Assembly (NCBI GenBank): GCA_022432975.1
Contig: CM039508.1
Span: forward strand, 28,324,788 to 28,388,787
Direction: 5' to 3'
DNA length: 64,000 bases
Source of the DNA: Begonia masoniana
Taxonomy: Eukaryota; Streptophyta; Magnoliopsida; Cucurbitales; Begoniaceae
The notes under the pieces were generated by a model. The model saw nothing but the letters and a program-made list of their open reading frames with translations, had not been told where the DNA came from and did no database searches. Each line of letters opens with the position of its first letter. Position 1 is the stretch's first letter. Made by a program: the position numbers and the translations under genes. Shown one piece after another: positions 1 through 13,700 of this stretch.

Positions 1-166
1 TACTGGGAACTACCAAGTCTTGGGCCCTCTGATTCTCTCGCTGGTTCTCCCGATTTACTAATTCCGTAATCTGTTGCGCCTGCCTGTCCATATGCTGAGA
101 CTGGCGATCGATCAACTCCGTAAGACGATCCATCGCGTCATCTCTCGGATCCCTTCCTCGAGTCAT
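1..166 (-). CDS. Ty3/gypsy gag, N-terminal start only (element A)
   Basis: An open frame starts at an ATG (complement of 164-166) and runs off the left window edge. The peptide begins MTRGRDPRDDAMDRLTELID and continues as a Gln/Arg/Glu-rich helix with a repeated QSQHMDRQ-type pattern, as in the N-terminus of many plant gypsy Gag proteins. It lies just downstream, in the minus sense, of an LTR and an initiator-Met primer site, so it is the start of gag of an element continuing left of the window. The related element at 52147 starts the same way. Only about 55 residues are visible, so intactness cannot be judged. Confidence 0.7.
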   Translation of the reverse strand, partial: MTRGRDPRDDAMDRLTELIDRQSQHMDRQAQQITELVNRENQRENQRAQDLVVPS

Positions 167-315
167 ATTTCTAAAAACTCCTATAAAATTTAAAACAAGT
201 AATCTCTAAGAAGCAAAATCAAACAAAGGTATAAACAGACTTACAGTTGATGAAGGATGTCCGCGTAGTGGCTGTGCAGTCGAGCAGTCTACAGAATCGA
301 TTTTAAAACCCGGGG

Positions 316-327
316 GCTCTGATACCA
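316..327 (-). other. Primer-binding site (initiator Met tRNA), element A
   Basis: On the minus strand this reads TGGTATCAGAGC, the standard plant LTR-retrotransposon primer site complementary to the 3' end of initiator methionine tRNA. It is four bases from the LTR end at 332 and fixes the element's orientation as minus. Confidence 0.9.
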
Positions 328-579
328 TAAATGTAACATCCCTAATACCGTACCCGTATTTCCCGTATTATTATTTTTTATTTTTTATTTTTTACTTTTT
401 ACTTTTCTATGCTTTAAATAAAACTTAATGCGGAATCTAAACTGAAGTTGAAATCAGAACTGAAAACGGAATTGAAATCGAACCTTGAAATCATTTAAAA
501 CATAAATTAAAACAATTTAAATAAAACTTAAAACATTTAAATATTTAATAAAAATTAAAGCAGGGGCAGAATCGGAACC

Positions 580-765
580 AATCGCTGCCAGGAGGCAGCG
601 ATCGATCTCTGCAAACTACAGAGATCGATTGCTGCATGCTTGCATGCAGCAAGTGATCGATCTCTGCGTTTCAGCAGAGATCGATCGCTGCATGCAAGCA
701 GCAAGGGCGGCGATCGATCTCTGCTGAAAGCAGAGATCGATCGCTGCACGCTATGCAGCGATCCC
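580..765. repeat. GATCGATC palindromic module in LTR A
   Basis: About 185 bp made of interleaved inverted repeats built on GATCGATCTCTGC and GCAGAGATCGATC, with several near-perfect hairpins joined head to tail. A further hairpin (TTCTCTGGAA...TTTCCAGAGAG) lies at 830-864. It is not coding: short open frames exist on both strands only because the sequence is self-complementary. It sits 250-430 bp before the LTR 3' end, the same slot as in two other LTRs here. Confidence 0.85.
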
Positions 766-2404
766 CCTTCCTTCATTCAATTTTCTTCAGGGATTTTAAC
801 ACTTCATACTGAAGCATCAAACACATCTATTTGTTCTCTGGAATCCGATTTCCAGAGAGCAAATCATCTTCTTCCTTTCACCAGTAATCACCATAAACTT
901 ATAACTCACCCATCCAATTAAACGTATTCTAAACTCAATTAGCTTACAGCAGACTTTGCGAAGTCCAACTGCGTGGATAGCTCTAAAAACCGAGCTATCC
1001 ATAACAACCTAAACCAATCAAAACGTTTTCAAAACATTCAGTAAACAGTTTAAACCAAACGTTTTACATACAATTACCAAAATGTTATCTAACCTCTATC
1101 CAGAACCAAGCACCCTAATATGTTCTATACAGTTTATCATCAATCCAAAATGTCTCAAAAAACCCCAAAACCTTTACGTACATCCCCCACGGGTCAAAAC
1201 GCGTCTCGACTGCTCAGCGCACTCCCACGGCCATCATCCATCAACTGCACCCTACGTCAGGAGGAGGAACGTCGTCCTCACCTGGCTCAATGTCTCCTAA
1301 AATATCACCTACACCATACAGACACATATGAGATATTGAAATCTCAGTAAGCTACGTAAATGCAGATGCATGCGTGCAGTGCATATGAAGTTCAGAAAAC
1401 ATGCACATCAGACATATCAGGTCATTTCATACAGATTGCCACCGAGATATCAGCCCTCTAAATGGAAAGGATACATCTCGCGGTCGGACTACCACTTTCG
1501 ATTTAGAGGAGGGGGGTACATGCTCACAAACCCTACAGCCATGCCTGAGCCCCATCCCGCGTGACCAGATACAGATTACGTATTTTCGTTCATTATTCAT
1601 TTCATTTGAAAACTTGTGCAGAAATCCATTTTCATGTCATTTTGAAACACGTGATGCATGAACAGTTATAAGCATAATGTAACCATACAATAAACAAACA
1701 CATGTATACCATCAAGACCGAAATAAACTAACCTATAAACAATTAAACCTAACTACCCAACCAAAAGCAGATTAAACAAACAACTCTTCAGGGATCCTCG
1801 ATACGACATCGAAGTATGGTGTAGACCGATTGGTCAAAGTAAGTCACGAAAACTTACCTCGAGCGCGCAGAATCTCAAGCTTCGTCCACGGGAGTCGTGT
1901 GTCTGAGACAAAACACGATATTCGTCGTTAAAACCAATTTAAGCTATTAACGTCCAAATTACAAAATCCTTAACTATTGAATTTTTCCTAAATTCCTCAC
2001 TTAGCTAATCAAAGCATTTAGAACGTCAATTAATGCTCGATAACTTGAAATTCCTATTACGAGAAATTTCCGAAAACTCGAAAATTCTCAGATTTATACT
2101 TTTTCACAAATTGGTTTATCTTCGTCCAATAACGTCCGATACGTTCAATATATACCTAATCACGGCTAACCTATTAATTACGAGTCCTAATTCGCGTTTT
2201 TTACGAGATTTAATCGAAACCCTAATTATCTAAAACGGCGTAAACGTTGAAATAAAAGCTCTAAGATTGTAGGTACATACCGAGGATAGCGAGAGGAAGA
2301 GAAACCACGGAAGAAACGAGACAAACGGAGCTCGAATCGGAGTCGGATCGAAGGAAACCCTCGCGGCAGAGAAGAGAAGCCGAGAGAGAGATGTTGCTTC
2401 TGGA

Positions 2405-2938
<534 letters not shown>

Positions 2939-3365
2939 GTTGCCTTATTTATAAATTAAAATAGCTAAATGACCAATTTGCCCTTACACTTAAATCTATT
3001 TTTGTTTCGTCCTTCGGTTCGTTAATCGTCTAGCTATTCGGTTTCTCCAAATCTCCTTATTTCACCAATAAGTCCAACTTGTCATTTGTGATTTAACAAA
3101 ACTGTTCGCTCGCAATTCGGACCTCGTTTACTATTTTTGCGAGAACGTCTTTTACATTACGAAAAGTGTATTTACCCGGAATATAGTGTTTGATCTCCTA
3201 AAATTCCCGTAAATTTCTTAAAATTCTTATTATTCGTTAGGATCGTAATGACGCTTTCTGTTTGCGAAACTGATTTGATTTGACATATTTATCAAAAATA
3301 CCAGTATATATTAACATATGAATATAATATATTAAATCTAAAGTCCGTACAAGCCGGATATTACA

Positions 3366-3974
3366 AAAAAACATCTCAATTTGGGTTCAAAGCAGCCCCA
3401 AACCGCTCCTAAAGACAAAAATTGCAATCCATTTAGTGGATGAAATGCTGGCCAACAAAATATGGACAGTGGCTTAGCTGGGCTCCATGGCCCACAATGG
3501 CCTTCCCAGATGATGCTAAACGCTTCACCGCCGGAATCGTCCATAAAAGAATTGAATTTTTATCTACTTTCAACGACGATTTCTGAATTCTGAGACCTCC
3601 GACATACGCTGCGAAACTCAGCGTTTTTTTGGGTACTCGCACTTGAAATAGCTTGTTGAATGGAGCTCGATTTCCTTCCAAAAAAGAAGAATGTTGCATT
3701 AATATTTGAAGAATTTTACAAAAATTACCAACAAGGAAGAAAGTGAAAATCGACTTACTGAAGGGGAACTAATTCATCAAACTTTCCTTCTCCAAAATTG
3801 TCGACGGTCCTGCTTGGGGGAAAGGTTTGCAGAGAGGGTTTGAAGGGAGGGAGGGAGAGATCCAGTTTAATTGTGGGAACTAGGAAGAAGGAAAGAATGG
3901 AAAAACCTTCTTTGATTTGAAACGTCCCCACCAAATCGGGGAAGAAAATAATTTCTTTCCTTTTAACATTTTTT
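3366..3974. other. Unassigned sequence between element A and a gypsy relic
   Basis: No gene recognised. A minus-strand open frame of 88 codons (3433-3699) has no family features I know. A GGGAGGGAGGGAG-like purine tract lies near 3846-3860. It adjoins the 3' end of the decayed gypsy pol on its right, so part of it may be that element's LTR, cut by the insertion of element A. Confidence 0.4.
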
Positions 3975-5000
3975 TATTGCGGCTACGACATTCTCCTCAC
4001 TTTGAAAAATTCGTCATCAAAGTTTGGAACAACCACGAGTTTAGCCATCATCTTAGATTTAATTTTTCAAGTGACTTCTATTTAATTATGGTTCTTCCAT
4101 TGAACCCGAATTAAGAATATCTCACTGTGATGCAGAACTATGATCTCACGATCCAAAATTTTTTCAGATTCTTTCTCATAAGAAATATCTTCATGAATAA
4201 ATATCTCAATTTAAGAAATAATATGGGAAGGATATGAGATGTATTATTTAATATAGAGACATTAAACACGTTATGAATATAGCTTCATTGTAGCGGTAAA
4301 TCCAATCGATAAGCGACTGAACAAATTTGCTTAATAATTCTAAAAGGACTTACATATCTCGAAGCTCCTTGCCTTTCATACTAAAACAGCTAATTCCACA
4401 TTTCAGTCTAATCTCCAAAAAAATACAAAATTATCTTTCATGAACTCAAACTTCATCCTAAGGAGATCTACGTGACTATTTTGCCAATAAAAACAACAGT
4501 TTTTCAACTCATTCTTAATAATTTAAGATTTCATAATAGTCATTTGAATTAGTTACACATACGGTCAACATTATTATATACAATTCATCCAAAGACGACT
4601 GTGATATCAAACCACCTTTAAATTTAAGAATGTAAAATTGTTCATATCCTTGAATTTGGATTGTTGCTTTCAAATTGTCCAACTGTATATGCATGAGGTA
4701 TCGTACTCAAGTATGATTCAGTTAAAAAATTCTTGATACGCTTCTCTAAAAGCTTAGAGTAATATTCAACTCTGTTTCGATCACAATATTGAACGAAACA
4801 TGAGAAGATAAACGATATTCTTTACGTAGTCTACTCGTAGACCAAAAAGTAATTAATTTTCACTTGAACAAAGTGTGTAGACTGGTCAATCAATCAATAA
4901 TAACGATAATCTCACATAAACAAATTCTACTTCTGCTCTGAAATAAGTAAAACCGCAAACAATCTAGTATGTTTCTAATACTTAGCCCCAATCTATAAAT
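3975..5000 (-). pseudogene. Decayed Ty3/gypsy pol: integrase core, C-terminus and chromodomain
   Basis: Reading the minus strand in shifting frames gives recognisable pieces in the correct order: an ID.LT...HTLF-type piece (integrase start), SFSMKGKELR and YVSPFRIIKQICSVAYRLDL (integrase C-terminal region), HNVFNVS, then ILD..I..LH.SEI and a VQWKNHN-like chromodomain segment, ending FDDEFFKVRR. Stops and frameshifts are numerous, so this is an old, inactive chromovirus-type relic. The left end is near its 3' end; the right limit is approximate. Confidence 0.6.
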
Positions 5001-5718
5001 ACGTCATAGTCCAACCCCGAATCATACCACATCTGGATCCATGCTAGTCTACTAGCACTGACCTTCCAACATCTCATTACGCAAATGATCAAACCTTCTG
5101 CTGAACTTATGATCAAGCTTATGCACTTTCTAACATGCTGCAAAAGAGCATGAGTTGCCATTAAATTACATAACAGTTATTTGACCATGAACATGACCTC
5201 TCACATCATAGTTATTAGTGGTCAAAACTCTTTTCAAATCTCTAATTCTGAATAGAGAGATAAGCTATTCACAATGTCTACTAAAAACACCTGCCATAAT
5301 ATTAGCTTACGAAAAAATTCTAATCAAATTTATCTACTTAGTTAAGATTCAAATCACATTGTGAGAAGGAATATTTAAACTTTAATGACATGTGAACCAA
5401 CTCAAAATTCCACGACTCATGAATAGTTTCATAATAATCTTAGCAAAAGATGATTAAAACCAACAACATCCCACAAGTTAGGTAAGTTCACTTTCGCAAC
5501 ATAAATTTTATAAATTATTCAAGTATCATCTCCATCATAGTGCATCATTTCACACATCCAAATCCACAGCTAAGATATCTATATAAATTGTTTATGTCAT
5601 TTTAAAAATAATGCAGTTATTATTTTTCAGAATAGTTTAAATATTTATTCTCACTCAATAGAAAATAGGTTTTATATGATAAGGCCCGTGACGGTGGAGA
5701 TGGAAGTTTCAATCGTTG
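5001..5718. other. AT-rich stretch, probably more of the gypsy relic
   Basis: No open frame or motif could be read with confidence on either strand. Its position upstream (in minus sense) of the decayed integrase suggests further mutated pol sequence. Confidence 0.3.
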
Positions 5719-5964
5719 TTATGGGAGACCATTAATAGGAAGTTCAGATGAAGCAGTAGTCGAACGAAACAACTTCGGAGAAGAGAGCTTGCATGAAGTA
5801 TTTAGACGGTGGTAGCAAACCGAATCTACGTGACCCACCTTGTGACAAATTTGCCAGTGAAGTTTGTGAAAAGTAGATTTGTGATAAACTTGAAGACGGA
5901 GGCAAGATATCTGCAAATAAATTACAATCACAAAGTCGGTGCTCTCGGTTCGAGCCAAGAGCAC
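5719..5964 (-). pseudogene. Ty1/copia gag relic with zinc knuckle
   Basis: An 81-codon open frame includes QICHKVGHVDSVCYHRLN, matching the copia Gag zinc knuckle (CxxCxxxGHxxxxC) except that the first Cys position reads Trp. No other gag domain is present. A copia integrase relic lies beside it on the opposite strand, so the two pieces come from a rearrangement or from two insertions. Confidence 0.55.
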
Positions 5965-5984
5965 CCCAGCAATATATAGACTAT

Positions 5985-6240
5985 ATTCGTTCTAAGTTAC
6001 CATTTCAACATTCTGTATCTCATGCTACTGCCAAGTTTGAGTTAATTCACACTTATTTATGGGGTCCTTCCCCAGTTTTCTCAAGCAATGGTGTTAAATA
6101 TTTCCTTCTATTATTGATGATTTTTCTCGATTTACCTGGCTATATCATCTCTATTGTAAAGATGAAGTTTATAATACATTCATCAAATTTCCCTATTAGT
6201 ATGAATTGAACCCTCACAATCAACAAAATATTGAATCGTT
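5985..6240 (+). pseudogene. Ty1/copia integrase core relic
   Basis: Plus-strand frames give LPFQHSVSHATAKFELIHT, then LWGPSPVFSSNGVKYFLL and, after a frameshift, [20 protein letters not shown]. These are the conserved copia integrase core segments with the first two catalytic-region Asp motifs. Frameshifts and stops make it inactive, and it ends within about 250 bp. Confidence 0.7.
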
Positions 6241-7735
6241 GTCGCCTTCACAGGACGAGCTACCACAAATTGCACTTGAGTTTTTTAACGTAAAAGTTTG
6301 AATACTGTCTAAGATGGCCAGTGAGATTTTCTTTCAACTCTTGTATTTCATGAATAGTTTCATTTAATTTTTATATTTTTGTTAAAATTAATTTTATTTT
6401 TAAATAATATTCTCATGTATTTTTATCGTTTAACAAAAGGCATTTGTGACAATTTTTAATCTACACAATGTAAATTAAACCAAGTTAAATTTTTTAAAAA
6501 AAAAGAACTGATCTAGTTTAGAAAATTAAACCAAACGAAAGTATATTGATCTAGTTAAATTTTGGCAAACAAAAATAGACAAAGATGATAAAAAAACTTA
6601 TCACATAACATTTTCATTGTTTCTAACGACATAATTTATGAAAAAGAAAAAATGATAACAATATTTTTAAATGTAGGTTCAGTATCTAAAATATAGTTCA
6701 AATACTACTTATATGTTATCTAGAGATGTTTAAAGAATGATCTGGCTCGGCTCACTACAATGACTAGTCTAGCCTGGCATAGGCGACGGACCGAGCCGAG
6801 TTCCATGTTCCAAGCTCGCAAGCCCGTCGAGAATCGGGCAGGAGAGCCAACTAATGTTATCTACCACATGTACTATAACCTTTAAACAATTATAGATTCA
6901 AAAATCCTATTAGTTGTATATTAAATTGAGAAATTAAAGAATGACTAGTTCAAACAATCCACAAAATAATAATAACATGAACCTACAATTGACAATTATA
7001 GTTAATAGAAACTTAATAAGACTTAATGTTGAAACTAAATAAAATAGCTTTAATAAATCGAACCTCAGCACCTTAAAATAGGATATAAACATTAAAACAT
7101 TAAGTTTATTTACATTAAGGGCCTTAAAGATGAAGTCTTATATCCTATTTTAAGGCTGCTAAAAAGAATGTTTTTGAGGCTCTAAATAAACATCAAGTCT
7201 TATTAAGCAGGTTTTTGTGCAACTTCAATCAGCACGATTTTGAAAACAATGATTAAAAATCAAGTATAAGAAGTGAAACCTATACATACAGCTTCTATAG
7301 TTACCTTATTATCTTCATGTTCAATATTCTCAAAATTGTGTTCAACATCTTGAAATATCTCATACATGTAATTGTAATATTAATAGTACACATTTAAATG
7401 TTTTAAATAATCTATAATCCTATATTCATTTTGAGAACCTCGTATATTTTTTTGAAAGTGTATAAAACTATAGAAGCATCACAGGCTGTCATGGGGCCTC
7501 CATGTAGACTTCTGTATCTCAGTCGGCGGTGTTGAAGCATGCATCTCTTACCATAGTAGTATGCATCACCACTCGACCCAAAACCGTGTCTTGACTTATA
7601 GATTCTTAAAGTGACAGCGACCACATATTTAGTTTTTACAATCACGCTAAAATGCATGCAAATCGAACCTCAACACCTTAAAAGGATATAAACATCAAAA
7701 CATGCATTCAAACAATGGATTAAGAATTAAAAAAA
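6241..7735. other. Separase downstream region, no gene seen
   Basis: AT-rich sequence with no supported gene on either strand. A 45-bp direct repeat (7056-7101 and 7658-7701, both starting near AAATCGAACCTCA) brackets about 560 bp, and a 17-bp inverted repeat (CCTTAAAATAGGATATA and its complement) lies at 7072-7089 and 7139-7156. The separase 3' UTR must start at 7735 and run left; no polyadenylation site could be fixed. Confidence 0.5.
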
Positions 7736-10700
7736 TTAAACATCTACAAATGGATCATTACCTTTCTTTCTCCAAATACCCGTCGGGACACCGTAACAAA
7801 CTGGAGACGCCCCTATCAAAAATCGGAGAGTGCAAGCCTCGCGAGCTTGACTCATGAAATATCCAATCTTTGGCCGATGATTACAATTATCATCATTTGC
7901 CTTGCATTTCTTCTTTTTGAAGTCTTTCTTTTTTGCAGCCTTAGAACCAATCTTTACGGACTCGAGTTCTTTAGAGACTAACTCGCATTGAGAACAAAAA
8001 CCTGCAAAAACATTCGACCTTTCCCTCAACCAAGCATCAAGCATGGCTTTACCAAACCTATCAATGTCCTTGTCAGTCACTTCCCATAAGTTGGCCACAA
8101 TGAAAGGAGACCCTGCTTGCAGATAGGACAATGGAGTGCCTTGAGGAACATAAGAACCATTCAACTTTAGAGAGCCACTACTGCAGCCCATGAGGAGAGT
8201 GGCAGCACAGTTTTTCAATTTCTGAATCTCGTGTCTGGGAATATATTGTGCCCCTGTATCAACAAATAATATTTTATCTCGAAGCAAGAACAATTTGGAG
8301 AGCATGTCCAAATGATGAGAGAAATGCAAACAACAATTATAAATCTTACCACTTCCATGACCAAAATAGATGAAGAGATCATGGCTTTTCAGAAACACAG
8401 CCAACTCTTCAACAGTGGGTGCAGATCCAGCCTTTCCCTGTGAAAAATGGATCTTTTATATGAATAGTTTCGTCTATTTAGTTCCACACAAAATTTAAAA
8501 AAAAAAGTGGTTTCGAGCTCCAATAACCAAATTTATTATTTAATTCAAACAATCCAATAGGATTTATTCGCCGTACACAAATTCATGGAAAAAACATGGT
8601 TTCAAGGCAATCAAGGGAAATTCCCAATTACAAGCAATAAGTAGAAAAACGAAATTGAAGTTTTAGTTATCTCTAATTGGAAATTCTTGTATTTGTTTGA
8701 TTGTGTAAATAGTTGTTAATATATTGCAAGGATATTTCTTTTTTGTTCCTTAAATAGGATAATAGATTTGTTTGTGCTTATAATAGTAGCTTGGTTAATA
8801 CTGGTTTTAATTCTAATGAAAAAAATACAATAACATTGTTGTCCTATACTAATTTCAAAGAAACAAAATATATAATAGATTTTGACATTCTTTTAACTTT
8901 TTTTTCACCAGAGAAGTTCCAGTATATTACCTCCCAATGTTGATCTTTAAACCAGTTCTCAAATTCTTCTTGTGTGCCGCTGAGATCACCACTGGGATTT
9001 AATAAATAAAAAGCATCCAAGGGATCAATCAAAGGGAAGGAAATTCTGTTGTCTTGCGATTGATGGTGTTGGCTTCTATCAAACATCATAGAGATGCTGC
9101 CAACAGAAGGCATGCGATAAACTTCCTGGTTTCTCATTATGGGAACATTCTCCCATGGAAGCATCTGTAGTGTTCAATCGAACAATCAACACATAAGGTA
9201 CTTGTTTAATAAAACTGAACATTTGACACTGAAAAATAACATAATCGACTGAAAAACCAATATTCACTCAATTCTATAAGATGATAGATTCTGCAACGTC
9301 TTGAATATCATATAATGAATTTTATCAATTTTCTTTGACAAAAAAGAATTGCTTAAGATTAGAAAACTTTTTACAGAAATATAATCTATTTTGTGGAAAA
9401 AGACTTGAGAATGATTATTTATAAACTAAGTCATCTATTTTCCAAGTTGATAGAAATAAACATAACCAAGACTATATGAACAAATAACAATCTCCAAAAT
9501 ATATGATTTTATGTAAATTCAGTAACCCACCTGCACTTCACAATCTAATACGAGAATAATTGGTTCTCTATTTCCGGTGCCTTCTTCAAACTGAGAAATA
9601 GTTTCACATATTAATTCATTGGCCGAAGCAGATATTTTTCTGATTGAACTTGATGCAGGATGCAATACCCCAAACTTTCTTTTTTCATCATAATATTCTC
9701 CTCTACCCACATAACAGCCTTTCTTTGAACATAACTCTGACATAAAGGTCTCCACTTTTACATCATCCTTGGAACCTCCCAGAATAACTTTGAGAAGACT
9801 CTCATTTACCTCTATTTTTGCCTTCAGATTCAACTCACGTACAAGTTTCTTGCAAACAGAATCCAAAGTACTTTGAGGTTGCCGATCTCCCAGAAGCATA
9901 ATCCTCCATGGACCCAACCATGAATCTTCAATTGTCCTGGTTCACAAAGATAAGTTTTACCTATAACATGAACTCAAGAAAATCAAGGATAGAGAAAGAT
10001 TGCATTGTTTGGTAATACTATCCTCCAGTATTTAAAGAAAACCCCTTGCAACAACGTTTTTAAGGAAGAAATAATAGTATATATTTGAATGAAAAATATT
10101 CCATGATTATGTTTTAATTTGTTCAATGTATTTCAATTTTTTAACAGTTTTCTCCACATTCACCTAGTAAGAACTATACGAGTTTATTGGCCAAATATCA
10201 TCACTTTTCAACTCAATGTGAATGATTATTTTATTTATCTAATTTATTTTCATTGCATATTCACTTTGCCATTTAGCAGTTAAAGTGTTATTATTTTAAA
10301 ATAATTTAAAATTTACTTTTGAGTGATTCTATTTTATAATTGTTTCACTTTCTTACTGTTACTTTTCAAGGCAAACAAAATTTCTGCTAAAATAATCAAA
10401 ATACATAAAAGACAGTACGAAACCCTCGGATGATAGCATTCTTATTGAAAATAAAAAATGTGTTCTTGACTAAATTAGAGAGAACAAATAAATTTTTAAA
10501 ATAAATTGAGGACTTAATGAAAGAAACTAACCGCAGCAAGTTCTGAAGACAATCATCAAGATTCTTTCTTCTTCTCCACCATAATATTCTACTCCTTTTA
10601 GAATCATCTAAAGGGAATAATGATGAGGATACATAATTCTCTTTTAGTATCATTTTGAACTCAGGAACAACATCATCAATAACAGAAAACCCCCAAGGAC

Positions 10701-13700
10701 ATTGCCAATCTTTATCAGAATCTTTTCCCTTGAATAACGTATCAAAACCAGATCTCAAGTCAACCTCTTCTGAAAATTACAAGTTGTTCAGGATGTTATG
10801 TTTTTATGTGAGAAAATACTACATGCAAGATCCTATAAGTTTTTGGCGCTAAATAGCAGTACCTTCTACAATTGTATCCACTGGCAGAACCAAGACAAGC
10901 GGTTGATTTTTTGAATTAAAACGTGATAATAACACACATGCCCGAACACATGAAGGAAAAATGAGCAAATCTTGTAATAAATTAGAATAATTTTTTCCAA
11001 GTAATGTTACGCAAATTGTAGTTGTACAAGGTAGGCCTTCAAAGAACTTCATTATGAACTCTTCAAGATCACAACTAGATTCAGGTGCTGTTCTGCTACA
11101 CATAGAGTGAGAAATCAATTACTTTTTAGTTTCATGAGGCATGAATGCAAGAATGATTTTCCACAATAGCTCGGGCTAATACCTGAGTAAGCTGCATGTT
11201 TGTTCTTCTATGCAAGTCGAACTAGAGATATAAAATCCCTGAAAAATATAATTCAGATATTCTTCATCAGTGTCTAAACACTAGAGCATCAGAACTTAAA
11301 ATCGTTGAACTTGAAAAAAGCTCAAGGCAAACAACTTGTACAAGAAGTTTCTTGTAGACCTACGGTTTCATCTCACCAATATAAACGTTGATAGAAATCC
11401 ATTACGAGAATAGCCACCTCCAACTTTTCATACAAAAAATGACAATATGCGAAAGTTTCAAATAGACCAAAACATTCAATGACTACAAAACTACACTCCT
11501 TTTTGTTCCCACATCTACGAGTTCCCTCACTAATCACGGAACCAGCAAAGCCTGTTCTTTTGACCAAATCAAACAAGAAGTCCTAATTAACATGGTCATA
11601 GGCCTTCACCATGTCTTGCTTGTAAGTAAACCCTAAAATTCCACTTTCTTTCTCACATAAAATATGTTCATTTGCAATTACACTATCCAATATTTGCATG
11701 TCCCTAAACTTCCACTTTTCTTTCTTCCTCTCAGTAAACATTTTTCATATATATATATATATGTACTTGTCAAGCAATACATTAAATTTCAAAACTAATA
11801 ATATTTATCACAAAGCAGAAAAGAAACAACAAAAAGAGTATGGTATTAAATTTTAGGTGCACATTACAAGCCATGCAAATTTGGTTTCTTATAAAACAAA
11901 TATGAAAATTTTAGGTGGTAAGAATACTAAAAGAAATGATAGATGACTTAGAGATCTTGCTGATAAAAAAAAGTGAGCATGCCTCGAAATACTTGTGCCC
12001 TGTGTTTAAATCAAACTAACCGAAGAAGCAAGAGTAAATGTAAACATGCATATTGAGAAGGTATCAACCTGAATGTTGCTATTTTTCTTTAGGTAAATAA
12101 TGTGAACATGCATATAAAAATTGGAAGATGTCAATGTGCAAGAGAATGTACAACTTTGAGCTTCCTTTGCATCCAAGGAAAGAAAATAGAAAAAAACTAA
12201 CATTACAAAAACAATCTACAATAAACTTATAGATAGGATAAAATGCTTAAGATATCAAAACTAGCACAACTATAGTGTTAGAAAACAGACCTCGTCTTTA
12301 TCAAAATCGTGTACTTTGCGTCTCTCAGCGATGTTTGAATGAAATTGATAATTAAGATGAGTTCCCAGCGAAGCTTGGTGAAAAAATGAAGCCCAATGAC
12401 TTTCAGAGAGAGTGTTGTGAGATGGCAAAGAAAAATAATCACTTGACGAAGAAGCTACGTGAACAATTGCAAGAAGCCTAGATACCTGTTATTCAATAGA
12501 ATAAAAGCAAAGTTAATATCCAATAAATCATATACAAGTTAAAGGACTACAACTCAAAGGCACAAACAAAGAACACATAAAACCTATAGAAACAGAAATA
12601 ATTAGGATCATCATAACATAACACTTTGAGATTTTTCAAAAGTCTAAATTATTATGATGAATTGAAATATTTTATATAATGTCATGTGAAAATTAATCTG
12701 TCAATCAGAGTTCCCAAACAATATTGGTAAACAGTTGTGTCATGACGTCCTATCTAATTAAAAGATGTGCTACAGCTTCGTCTAAACAAAACTCAATGCA
12801 CTTTAGACAAAAATGTTCTTTCTACAACCAGACACGTGTTCTTAAAACACTTTCGCCATATAATCTGGATAAATTATCAAAATTTATATATGAAACTAAG
12901 AACAATCTTGTAAAGAGTTATATCCACAAAATTTTAAGTCAACAATATCAAATACCTAAAAATAATAAAGTACAAATGTGTTATATAGGCAAAAGGCAGT
13001 CGAAAAGGAGCAGCAACACTATAATTGTGTCCAATATTTTTTCTTATACGATGACAAAGCATTCAGAATTGCAAGTTAGTAACCAGCAAAACAAATGATA
13101 CTAGAATAGATAAAGATGTTCTAAACCTATTAAAATGAACGATTATTAAAAACTAAATGTAATAAAAGCACAAGCAATATGACCTTCTGAAGAACTGTAG
13201 GGATCTCACGGCAGAGTATAAAAGCTAATGTCAACCAAGAAACAAGTGTTGCAAACTGCACCTGAGAGAGATGACAGCAGATGAACCTGCTGAAGCAACT
13301 GACTGGTAAAACATCCAAGAATTCATACAACAAGGAAATCAGCTAAAAAATTTGCTATGATTGCATCAACTTCAAAGCTTGATTATTAATATGGAACAGA
13401 GAACGGTAAGATACTCATCGCATTATATACATAAAGAACTTATATTTTCAATGTTCCCTTTATATAAAACATGGATGGGGCTATGTGCATATGTCAAAAA
13501 AAGAGAACCAATATAGTAGTTGAATCAAGAAAATTTTTAAAGCCTGCAAAAAACTCAAATCAATTTTATAAAACACATAAAAAAGCAAAAAAATTAAAAA
13601 AGAAACTTGGAAAATTTTATGACAAACAACTTCATCTATCTATGGCATTGGAAGCAACGAGATATAAGAGAAATTTTTCAAAGACAATAAATACTGTTCA

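Noticed and set aside
640..921. Open frames on both strands at 555-921
   Set aside because: Self-complementary palindromes keep both strands open; no protein family features.
3433..3699. 88-codon minus-strand frame as a host gene exon
   Set aside because: No recognised family, no convincing splice partners; it lies between two retroelements.
12724..13098. 124-codon plus-strand frame inside a separase intron
   Set aside because: Low-complexity Lys/Asn/Ser composition typical of AT-rich intron, no motif, antisense to the gene.
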